DNA of 60,535 nucleotides from Candidatus Martarchaeota archaeon (GTDB lineage Archaea; Micrarchaeota; Micrarchaeia; Micrarchaeales; CABMGC01): NCBI GenBank assembly GCA_023476545.1, contig JAMCYP010000021.1, positions 1 to 60,535 of the forward strand, read 5' to 3'. Shown piece by piece: positions 50,344 to 57,450 of this stretch (position 1 is its first letter; each line of letters starts with the position of its first letter). The notes under the pieces were generated by a model. It saw only the letters and a program-made list of their open reading frames with translations, ran no database searches and was not told where the DNA came from. The position numbers and the translations under genes were made by a program.

Positions 50344-52005
50344 ATGTCCAACACCAGAGAGGTAGGCATAAGCGACCTTCAGATCTACGCGCCAAAGCTC
50401 AGGCTGAAGGCTGAGACGCTGGCGCTCGCTAGAGGGAGGGAGCCTGGAGGCCTGACCGAGGGGCTGGGAGTCAAGACCATAGCCAGGCCAAATGCCGATG
50501 AAGACGTCGCGACTATGGGCGCAAACGCGGCTATCAAGGTCATAGACAGAAACGATGTTGACCTTCACAAGATCAAGGTTAGGATAGGCACCGAGAGCGC
50601 AATCGACGACTCGAAGCCTGCAAGCACCTATTTCTATGATGCGCTGGAGGTCAGGTATGGGAAGACGGCAAACTACACCCTTCCTGTCGAGAACAAGTTT
50701 GCGTGCGTGGCAGGCCTGAGCGCGGTGAAAGACGCGGCGTACGCGGCGACCGCCGCCGGCGAACGCACTATAGTCATAACCTCGGACAACGCAAAGTACG
50801 CACTGAAATCCGCCGGGGAACCGACTTCCGGAGCTGGAGCAAGCGCCATACTGGTGGAGCCGGATCCAAAGCTGCTTGCGATAGACCTGTCAACGGTGAA
50901 GGAGTTCACAATAAACGAGTACGATTTCTACAAGCCCAAGTTCACCTCTGATTCTGACACGCTCATAGGAAGCGAGAGCCCGCATGTAGACGGCGCGCAT
51001 TCTGAGATCGTATACGATTTCGTGGTATCTACTGTGTATATGCAGATAGAGGAACAGGCGGGGAGGAGCCTGTTCGACGTTGCTGACTACTTCGTTGTGC
51101 ATGTCCCATTCGTGAAGATGGCGAAGAAGGCGTTCGCTTCCGCAGTGGTGCATCAGCTCAAGGCATTCGACAAGGAGAGATGGGAAACGGTGCTGGCAGA
51201 AGCGCTGCAGTACGACGCCGAGGCTGCCGCGAAGAGCAGCACCGGCAGGAAGGCGCTCACAGAGGAGCCACGCCTTGACGGCCTGTCCACATATCACGAA
51301 TCACTTGAAGCGATACTCGCGTTCGCAAAGGTCAACGAGGTGCTTGAGAGGAACAACGAAGCTGCGCTTCACGGCAGGAACCACAACAGGCAGGAGCTTC
51401 TCCACAACCTGGAAAAGCTTGAGGGCAAGTTCGGCTTCGGGTGGGAGTACCCTGCCCTGACCGAGATCGTGAGGCATTTCGATTCGTACTCAAACGCAGA
51501 GATAAAGACGGCGCTTGAGGACATTGCGGAGGAGATCGGGCAGTTCAAGGAGGACAGGGCCAACTTCATCCGCGCGATAATGAAGACCTCGTACTACAAG
51601 GAGATGTACAAGAAGAAGGCGGAGAGCGCGCAACACATCTCCGGATTCCTCGGCAACGGCTATACCACCTCTGTCATGTTTGCGTTGCAGTCAGCGCTCG
51701 TGGAGGAGTCGAAGAAGGGCGTGGACCTTGCAGGAAAGAGGGTACTGATCATAGGCTATGGGAGCGGCGCGGGAAGCGTGGGCTTCCTGGCAACGATAAA
51801 GGAGGGCGTGCGCGACTATGCGAAGAGCACTGACAGCGCGTGGTCAGATGAGGTAACGTTCATAGACATGAACACTTATGAGCAGCTGCACGCCGGCAGG
51901 CTGCAGGATCCGGTTCCTGAGATACGCAACGACGACAAAAGCGTAAGGCTGACGGCGATATTCCGCGATGGGAAGAGAAGTTACGCGGTCAACCGCAGGA
52001 GATGA
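50344..52005 (+). CDS. Hydroxymethylglutaryl-CoA synthase with ~100-residue insertion
   Basis: HMG-CoA synthase condenses acetyl-CoA with acetoacetyl-CoA in the mevalonate route to isoprenoid lipids. Catalytic residues are in place: Glu84 in IGTESAIDDSKP, Cys121 in ENKFACVAGLSAVKD and His253 in YFVVHVPFVKMAKKAF. The C-terminal GFLGNGYTTSVMFALQSAL matches the GNxYTxS block. Archaeal enzymes are near 350 residues. This one has 553 because of a helical Glu/Ala/Lys-rich segment at about 280-410. A promoter CGTTTAAAAATAC lies near 50305-50317. No thiolase or DUF35 partner is adjacent. Confidence 0.88.
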   Translation: MSNTREVGISDLQIYAPKLRLKAETLALARGREPGGLTEGLGVKTIARPNADEDVATMGANAAIKVIDRNDVDLHKIKVRIGTESAIDDSKPASTYFYDALEVRYGKTANYTLPVENKFACVAGLSAVKDAAYAATAAGERTIVITSDNAKYALKSAGEPTSGAGASAILVEPDPKLLAIDLSTVKEFTINEYDFYKPKFTSDSDTLIGSESPHVDGAHSEIVYDFVVSTVYMQIEEQAGRSLFDVADYFVVHVPFVKMAKKAFASAVVHQLKAFDKERWETVLAEALQYDAEAAAKSSTGRKALTEEPRLDGLSTYHESLEAILAFAKVNEVLERNNEAALHGRNHNRQELLHNLEKLEGKFGFGWEYPALTEIVRHFDSYSNAEIKTALEDIAEEIGQFKEDRANFIRAIMKTSYYKEMYKKKAESAQHISGFLGNGYTTSVMFALQSALVEESKKGVDLAGKRVLIIGYGSGAGSVGFLATIKEGVRDYAKSTDSAWSDEVTFIDMNTYEQLHAGRLQDPVPEIRNDDKSVRLTAIFRDGKRSYAVNRRR

Positions 52006-52030
52006 TGGACGACGATCGCCGTTTTGCATC

Positions 52031-52063
52031 TATGATACACGTTTATCATAAATACGTTTAAAT
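52031..52063 (+). promoter_or_regulatory. Operator-like inverted repeat and TATA box
   Basis: TATGATA at 52031-52037 and TATCATA at 52044-52050 form a perfect inverted repeat with a 6-nt spacer. The TATA box GTTTAAAT follows at 52056-52063. The repeat lies where an activator or repressor would contact the upstream face of the promoter. It controls the small gene at 52104. Confidence 0.5.
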
Positions 52064-52103
52064 AGGAGGAAAGCCATAACAGAGATACGGAGGGTGGGGA
52101 TGG

Positions 52104-52367
52104 ATGGGAACAAAAACAAGCATGAGCGAACAGCAAGTTCCCGAGGTTGGCCTGCAAATTTTAAGGCCGGCCACAGGGATAAGCGGTCGCCATATCGCCG
52201 AGCTCAGGAGCGAGGCAATGGGATACCCTGAAAGGAGGGCAAGCATCATACAGACCCTCGAGGGGTACATGGCGCAGTGCAGGGGCACAAGAAAGGCGGA
52301 GGCCGCGTGCAACGCGGTGACCTCCATAATGGCTGTCAGCATGCTGGAGATACTGCAAGAGGACTGA
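52104..52367 (+). CDS. Small hypothetical protein
   Basis: The 87-residue protein is unrecognised: a variable N-terminus, then two likely helices (GRHIAELRSEAMGYPERRAS and AACNAVTSIMAVSMLEILQ) with two cysteines. There is no membrane segment. A strong Shine-Dalgarno (GGAGGGTGG at 52089) precedes the ATG at 52104. Together with the inverted-repeat promoter, this suggests a regulated, well-translated gene. Confidence 0.6.
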   Translation: MGTKTSMSEQQVPEVGLQILRPATGISGRHIAELRSEAMGYPERRASIIQTLEGYMAQCRGTRKAEAACNAVTSIMAVSMLEILQED

Positions 52368-52377
52368 AACTACTGCG

Positions 52378-52398
52378 GCAGGCCCGCGATGGGCCTGC
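52378..52398 (+). terminator. GC-rich hairpin, possible transcript end
   Basis: GCAGGCCC and GGGCCTGC are perfect 8-bp inverted copies around GCGAT, 11 nt after the small gene stop. Only mixed pyrimidines follow, so it is not a classic U-tract terminator. It could also act as an operator for the DUF929 promoter at 52405. Confidence 0.4.
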
Positions 52399-52435
52399 TG
52401 CTCTGATTTAAATACTTTTTTTGAGCTTTATCAGC

Positions 52436-53302
52436 ATGGATGCCAATACTCAGCAGGGCGCGCAACAGCAACACGCGGCAAAACCCTCGCTCTTCTCAAA
52501 CAAGAAGGTGCTCTACGGAGCCATACTTGTCCTGATAATAGCCGTTGTCATAGCTCTTGTGCTGACAAACGGCAGCGGAAATGCGGGCAGCCAGCTCGCA
52601 GTGTTTGACGGGCAGCCGGTACCCCAGGCGATTATCTCGCAGCTTGCCGTGCCGAACAGCGTCGCTGCCAGCGTGAAGACAGGCTTCGCTTCAAACTTTC
52701 CAAAGCCGGTAAACGGCACAGCGCTCGTGGTGAACGGGAAGCCTGAGGTGCTCTACATGGGAGCGGAGTACTGCCCCTACTGCGCGATAGAGAGATGGGG
52801 CCTGATAATCGCGCTCATGCGCTTCGGAAACTTCACCGGCATAGAGTACATGACGAGCAGCGCCACGGATTCGTTTGCGAACACGCCCACGTTCACATTC
52901 GTCAATTCCACGTACTCCAGCCCGTACATAAGTTTCGTGCCTGTGGAGATGGTCAACAACAAGATCAATCCGAGCACGGGCCAGTACTCGCCGCTGCAGC
53001 ATCCCAACTCAAGCGAGCAGGCGATACTGTCTAAGTACAATCCAGTGGGCAGCATACCCTTCATCGACTTCGCCAACAGCGCGGTTCAGATAGGGGCGAA
53101 CTACAACGACCCAACGATACTTGACGGCAGGAACTGGAGCACTATAGCGGCATCGGCCAACGACCCTACCAGCACGATCTCCATGGCAGTAGTCGGAGCT
53201 GCGAACATCGCCACAGCGCAGATCTGCATGCTCACGAACAACACGCCGGCTAGCGTCTGCGGGCAGAGCTACATCTCCACCATAGAGACCGAGCTTGGCT
53301 GA
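52436..53302 (+). CDS. DUF929 thioredoxin-fold membrane-anchored protein
   Basis: A cytoplasmic Gln-rich N-terminus and one membrane helix ([20 protein letters not shown]) present a thioredoxin-like domain outside the cell. The redox motif CPYC is in [17 protein letters not shown], and the cis-Pro loop [11 protein letters not shown] is further on. This is the archaeal DUF929 family. Two more cysteines near the C-terminus may pair. ATG 52436 is exactly 26-27 nt after TTTAAATA at 52407-52414. It is followed 4 nt later by VKOR, the expected oxidase partner, so the pair should introduce disulfides into exported proteins. Confidence 0.88.
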   Translation: MDANTQQGAQQQHAAKPSLFSNKKVLYGAILVLIIAVVIALVLTNGSGNAGSQLAVFDGQPVPQAIISQLAVPNSVAASVKTGFASNFPKPVNGTALVVNGKPEVLYMGAEYCPYCAIERWGLIIALMRFGNFTGIEYMTSSATDSFANTPTFTFVNSTYSSPYISFVPVEMVNNKINPSTGQYSPLQHPNSSEQAILSKYNPVGSIPFIDFANSAVQIGANYNDPTILDGRNWSTIAASANDPTSTISMAVVGAANIATAQICMLTNNTPASVCGQSYISTIETELG

Positions 53303-53306
53303 GCGC

Positions 53307-53723
53307 ATGTCAAGGGAACTCGGCAAGAAACTCCATTACGCGCAGATTGCGCTCGCGATAATAGGGCTCCTCTCATCGCTCTATCTCTCCTACTCCGCCG
53401 CCTTCAACGTGCAGGTCGCGTGTCCCACTACCGGAGTGATAAACTGCGCCAACGTGCTAAGCAGCCAGTACGCGAAGATCTTCGGCGTGCCGAATGGCTA
53501 CCTCGGTGTCCTCTTCTTCATCGCGGTGCTCGGGCTCATCTATCTTAAGAAACAAGAGCCGCTCGCGCTGCTCAACGCGGTTGGTGCTGGTTTCGTGGCA
53601 TACTTCCTATACGCCGAGTACCTCATAGGCAGCATCTGCATCTATTGCACACTTGTGCACATCTGCACCATATGCCTGCTCGCCATCTCTGTCTATGAGC
53701 TGCGCGGCGCTACAGGAACTTGA
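53307..53723 (+). CDS. Vitamin K epoxide reductase (VKOR) family protein
   Basis: VKOR is a four-helix membrane oxidase that passes electrons from a thioredoxin-like partner to quinone. The loop cysteines are in ACPTTGVINCANVLSSQYAK, and the active CxxC is in GSICIYCTLVHICTICLL. The conserved Ser/Asn and GVPNGYLGV turn are also present. The 138-residue length is typical. It starts 4 nt after DUF929, with which it forms a disulfide-formation unit. Its 3' end overlaps the convergent GT2 gene by 14 nt. Confidence 0.9.
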   Translation: MSRELGKKLHYAQIALAIIGLLSSLYLSYSAAFNVQVACPTTGVINCANVLSSQYAKIFGVPNGYLGVLFFIAVLGLIYLKKQEPLALLNAVGAGFVAYFLYAEYLIGSICIYCTLVHICTICLLAISVYELRGATGT

Positions 53724-54369
53724 AGTTGAGAAGCAGGAGCCTCACCCCGTCCACGAACTTCATCTGCTTGCTTGTGCCGACGCGAACGCTGTAGCCTATC
53801 GGCGTCTCCTCTATGCGCAGTCCTGCTTTTCTCGCCTTTATGTTTATCTCGCTCTCTATCCCGAAGCCGTTCTCCCGCAGCCCCAACGCCTTTATCGAAG
53901 CGGTGCGCATCGCGCGCAGGCCTGTCTGCGAGTCGTGTATGTGCATGCCGTATAGCGCGTTGGCCACCAACGTGATTATCTTGTTCCCCACCTCTATGAA
54001 GAATGGCATCGCCTTCCTGTCCAGTTTCTCGAACCTGTTTCCGAGCGCGAGGTCTGCGCCCTGCCTCACCATCTCAACGACGGTCTTCAGCGAATCCACC
54101 GGATAGGTGGCATCCCCGTCTATGAGGCAGAAGATCCGCGTGCCTATGCTCTGCATCGCAGCCCTCACGGCTGCACCCTTGCCAGAGTCCTTCTGCTCCT
54201 CCACCCTCATCCGGGGGTCGTCGAAGTCTATGTTCAGCCTGCTCCTGTCGCCCTTGTATACAACAACCACGCTTGCACCAGGCAGTTTCGCGAGCGTTTC
54301 CTTGGCAACGCTTCCTGCTGCAGGCTCGTCCTTCACCGGTATCAGGATCGTTGTATCTGAGTAGTCCAT
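53710..54369 (-). CDS. GT2 glycosyltransferase of the DPM1/DPG synthase type
   Basis: The 219-residue protein carries TTILIPVKDE at its start, FCLIDGDATYPVDSL as the metal-binding DxD block and ADLALGNRF. HDSQTGLRAMRT is the catalytic-base region of polyprenyl-phosphate glycosyltransferases. There is no C-terminal membrane helix. It may load a sugar onto dolichol phosphate for N-glycosylation of the many sequon-rich surface proteins here (inference). TTAAAAACTT near 54413-54422 is the minus-strand promoter. Confidence 0.87.
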   Translation of the reverse strand: MDYSDTTILIPVKDEPAAGSVAKETLAKLPGASVVVVYKGDRSRLNIDFDDPRMRVEEQKDSGKGAAVRAAMQSIGTRIFCLIDGDATYPVDSLKTVVEMVRQGADLALGNRFEKLDRKAMPFFIEVGNKIITLVANALYGMHIHDSQTGLRAMRTASIKALGLRENGFGIESEINIKARKAGLRIEETPIGYSVRVGTSKQMKFVDGVRLLLLNFKFL

Positions 54370-54479
54370 CAGAATCAGCCGCGTAACGACGCAAAGGGTG
54401 ATACGTCTGGCAAGTTTTTAATACTTGCATGCCGTGAGTCGCGCCATAGCTTCTTATTTCTTAAAAGAGAATAGGGTGC

Positions 54480-55301
54480 ATGGACTACTCTACGCTGGGG
54501 AAGACAGGCAAACGGCTGAGCGAGATCGGGCTTGGGACCTGGAAGCTCGGAGCCAACGAGGCCGGCGAGATAGAGGCGCTCCGGGCGGGGATCGACTCAG
54601 GGATAAACTTCATAGACACTGCGGAGATATACGGAACGGAGCCGATAGTCGCCAAGGCGATCGCAGGCAGGGAGAACCTGTTCATAGCCACAAAGGTATC
54701 GCCCACGCACTTCCACTACGACGACGTTCTGAGATCCTGCGACGCGAGCCTGCAGAGGCTGGGGGTGAGCAACATAGACCTCTACCAGCTGCACTGGCCA
54801 AACCGCGACGTCCCGATAGATGAGACCATGCGCGCAATGGAGAAGCTAGTGGCCGATGGAAAGATACGCCATATCGGTGTCAGCAACTTCTCTGTGAAGG
54901 AGATGGAGGCGGCGCAGGCTGCGCTCAAGAGCAACGAGATAGTGTCGAACCAGGTCGAGTACAGCATGCTGGTCAGGGAGCCTGAGCTGGGGCTCGCGGA
55001 TTACTGCAGGAAAGAACAGGTTAGCATAATCGCCTACAGCCCTCTCGCGCGTGGTCACCTGCTCGACTCCGAGTACTCGAAGCTCAAGGAAATGCTGGGA
55101 GAGATAGGTAAGAAGCATGGCAAGACCGCCACGCAGGTCAGCGTCAACTGGCTGATAAGCAAGGGCAACGTGATACCGATACCGAAAGCGGCAAAGAAGG
55201 AGCACGTGATCGAACTGGTTGGCGCGGCAGGATGGAGGCTGAGCAAGGAAGAGATGGCTTCGATAGACGCTTTTTTATCCAGTACCACAGGCGCTCGTTA
55301 G
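54480..55301 (+). CDS. Aldo/keto reductase
   Basis: This NAD(P)H-dependent oxidoreductase has the (beta/alpha)8 AKR fold with the catalytic tetrad: Asp and Tyr in NFIDTAEIYGTEP, Lys in LFIATKVSPTHF and His in DLYQLHWPN. The cofactor block IPIPKAAKKEHVIE follows. At 273 residues it is standard. It probably reduces aldehydes or ketones. TTCTTATTTC near 54450-54459 is a possible promoter for leaderless start at 54480. Confidence 0.9.
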   Translation: MDYSTLGKTGKRLSEIGLGTWKLGANEAGEIEALRAGIDSGINFIDTAEIYGTEPIVAKAIAGRENLFIATKVSPTHFHYDDVLRSCDASLQRLGVSNIDLYQLHWPNRDVPIDETMRAMEKLVADGKIRHIGVSNFSVKEMEAAQAALKSNEIVSNQVEYSMLVREPELGLADYCRKEQVSIIAYSPLARGHLLDSEYSKLKEMLGEIGKKHGKTATQVSVNWLISKGNVIPIPKAAKKEHVIELVGAAGWRLSKEEMASIDAFLSSTTGAR

Positions 55302-55388
55302 CGAGCGTGCTGAAGCCCGCGATGGGCGCGCATCCCTTCCTGACAAAGGCGCTGACCTGGCTGGGAGGCATACGCTTCAAAAAATAGG

Positions 55389-56135
55389 CTAGAGCCTGTC
55401 CATCCTGCTGTAGTTCCTGGCAAGGAACTCGTTGTCACTGCTGCCTGGCATCCTCGCGCGTATCCTGTCAAGAAGCTCCTCCTTTCCGAGGCGCTTCGAG
55501 CAGACAAGTATGACGTTGCCCTCAAAGACAGCCGTGTTTACCTTGTACACGCGGAACCTCTCCTTGAGCTTCTTGGTGTACTCGGCAAAGCGCAGAATGC
55601 CCATCATCCCCATGGCGTAGTTTATCGCTAGCACGCCGTCATCCGATAGCGCGTTGTAGGCATCGTCTACGAACTTCTTCTGGAGGAACTGTTCGGGTAT
55701 CTGCGATGAGGTGTATGCATCGAGCAGTATCGCATCGTACCTCTTGCCGGTAGCGGCCACGTACTCCGCGCCATCGCCAACCATCACGTTCGCCTTGATG
55801 GCAGGTGCGAACCTGCGCGACAGATCCACAGCCCTTTGGCTGAGCTCCACCACGTCAAGGCGAAGCCTCTCGCTCATCAGCCTCGACAGCTGGAACGCGA
55901 CGGTGCCACCTCCCAAGCCTATCAACAGTATACTTGGAGTTGCGAAAGCATACGCCACAGGAAGGAAATAGTCCCAGTACTCGCCGGTGTAGATGCCTCT
56001 GCCCCTCAGCTTCGAGTAGGTGATGCCATCGTACTTCAGCACTCGCTCGTATCCCCTGTCCTCTATCCGGAACCCTTCGTCGCGGGGCGCCAGCCCGCGC
56101 TTCTTCCCCTGACCAAATACGTTAAATATGGACAT
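55389..56135 (-). CDS. Spermidine synthase-like methyltransferase-fold protein
   Basis: The Rossmann core shows SILLIGLGGGTVAFQLSRLM, LDVVELSQRAVDLSRRF, VMVGDGAEYVAA and DAILLDAYTSSQIPEQF, the pattern of aminopropyltransferases. The acidic polyamine-binding residues are not all evident, and the N-terminal beta-hairpin domain is short (YERVLKYDGITYSKLRGRG). It may therefore be a spermidine-synthase-like enzyme without proven polyamine activity. GTTTTAAGC near 56163-56171 is its promoter. Confidence 0.78.
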   Translation of the reverse strand: MSIFNVFGQGKKRGLAPRDEGFRIEDRGYERVLKYDGITYSKLRGRGIYTGEYWDYFLPVAYAFATPSILLIGLGGGTVAFQLSRLMSERLRLDVVELSQRAVDLSRRFAPAIKANVMVGDGAEYVAATGKRYDAILLDAYTSSQIPEQFLQKKFVDDAYNALSDDGVLAINYAMGMMGILRFAEYTKKLKERFRVYKVNTAVFEGNVILVCSKRLGKEELLDRIRARMPGSSDNEFLARNYSRMDRL

Positions 56136-56248
56136 CGGCTCAAGAGACTCTGGTTTCTAAAGCTTAAAACAGTATCGAAAAAGGTTGAACGTTTCGCCAG
56201 AAAGTAATAAATAGCGCTGGCTGGACTTATTCTTTTAAGGTCAGTCTT

Positions 56249-57091
56249 ATGATTAACGCTCTTAAAGTTTACGGCTCTGGAGCCACACCCGAGATCTCAG
56301 AAACGGACATAAGCAAATATTCTCGTAGCTTCGTGGCACTGCTAGAAAAAAGGGCCAATGAGTTCATAGACGCGCGCGTTACCGCCAAAGCAGCAACTCT
56401 GAATGATCAGGCCTCCGAATCCCTTAAGAGCGAGCGGGACTACGTGAAGGTGAAAAAAAGAGAACAGTCTCCCTCTACCAAGCTGAGGAACTACGCAAAG
56501 CTTCACATATTGTATGCGTCCACAGAAAGCCGCATATCCGTGCCGACACACACTGTTGATGGAACTGTGAAGATAAGTATCGACAAGTTCGTTCCTTTGG
56601 TTAAGGAGGAAAGCGGAGCAAGGGCGATTATGTTTGGGCTACTCGAGAATTGCGCGAGAGACCTCGTAGAGTCGGTGCTGTCGAAGTCTAGGAACAATGT
56701 AATTACAGAGGAGCACGGCAGCACCTGCATCATGATTCTGCCTGCAATAAGCCTGATGCGCCTTCCGGGGGTGCCCTTCAACTCCAAAGTGTCGATGCGG
56801 AAGATCGCGAGGAGCACACACTTTCTTTTAGACGACCTGGCAGAAGTAGACAAAGAGCTAAACATCGCGAAAAGAAGCGAGGCGTTTGCTCGCCTACCGA
56901 AGTCAGAAGAGAGGATGCTTGCGGCTTCCTTTCTATTGGTCAGGGACAGGCATCAGCTGACTTACGGAAATACCCAGGAAGAGTTTGAAAAATATGTTTT
57001 GCAGCTATCCTCAAGGCTCGACCTGACGGCTTCGCAGGTGAAGAACTCGCTTGAGGAACTGAGGCGTTTGAAAACGGCCGCCAGGCAATGA
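56249..57091 (+). CDS. Hypothetical protein, unknown family
   Basis: This 280-residue soluble protein is not recognised. It is mainly helical and charged, with a central hydrophobic core (TCIMILPAISLMRLPGVPF) and a C-terminal helical region with a QLTYGNTQEEFEKYVLQL stretch. There is no signal peptide and no metal or nucleotide motif. It is AT-richer than its neighbours. AATAAATAG at 56206-56214 and TCTTTTAAGG at 56230-56239 are promoter elements. It ends 2 nt from a convergent gene. Confidence 0.65.
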   Translation: MINALKVYGSGATPEISETDISKYSRSFVALLEKRANEFIDARVTAKAATLNDQASESLKSERDYVKVKKREQSPSTKLRNYAKLHILYASTESRISVPTHTVDGTVKISIDKFVPLVKEESGARAIMFGLLENCARDLVESVLSKSRNNVITEEHGSTCIMILPAISLMRLPGVPFNSKVSMRKIARSTHFLLDDLAEVDKELNIAKRSEAFARLPKSEERMLAASFLLVRDRHQLTYGNTQEEFEKYVLQLSSRLDLTASQVKNSLEELRRLKTAARQ

Positions 57092-57093
57092 GC

Positions 57094-57345
57094 TCATTCA
57101 GCGTCTTCCTTCTCTCCTTCCTCAAGTATCTGGACTATCTGTCCCTGGCCAAGGCCCGTGGGGAAGTTGTCAAACTTGACAGTGGCGTAGGGCTCATCGG
57201 ATGACACGACCCTTCCCGTCCATATGCGGTCGCTGTTGTCCCTGTACCTGACCCTCTTTCCAACCAGTGAAGAAAAATCAACGTCGCCGTTGGGCGTTAC
57301 GAGCAGATTGTCCTTGTCCAACGATGTGACTATGGCGTCTATCAT
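57094..57345 (-). CDS. Small beta-barrel protein, Gar1-like
   Basis: The 83-residue protein reads as a six-stranded barrel: IVTSLDKDNLLVTPNGDVD, LVGKRVRYRDNSDRIWTGRV and DEPYATVKFDN, ending in an acidic tail. The G-x-V-x(n)-G-x-V-x(n)-PY-x-x-VK spacing resembles archaeal Gar1, the H/ACA RNP subunit that works with Cbf5, Nop10 and L7Ae. The similarity is by pattern only. GTTTTATATAAC near 57373-57384 lies 26-30 nt upstream of the start. Confidence 0.5.
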   Translation of the reverse strand: MIDAIVTSLDKDNLLVTPNGDVDFSSLVGKRVRYRDNSDRIWTGRVVSSDEPYATVKFDNFPTGLGQGQIVQILEEGEKEDAE

Positions 57346-57450
57346 CAGATCAACACTTCTTCTTTTGCTCTGCGGTTATATAAAACCCAAGCAAAATGTC
57401 ACTGAAAATAACTAGGAAGTCTTTTTAAGCATTTAACATGCAAATGAAGC

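Noticed and set aside
54359-54490. ATGGACTACTC occurs at the starts of both divergent genes (54369 minus, 54480 plus)
   Set aside because: An 11-bp inverted match at two start codons encoding MDYS. The following codons diverge at once, so coincidence is the simplest reading.
55307-55387. A 26-residue frame after the aldo/keto reductase (GTG at 55307)
   Set aside because: It is too short to support by sequence alone, with no promoter or Shine-Dalgarno of its own. It may be read-through remnant or chance. It ends 1 nt before a convergent gene.
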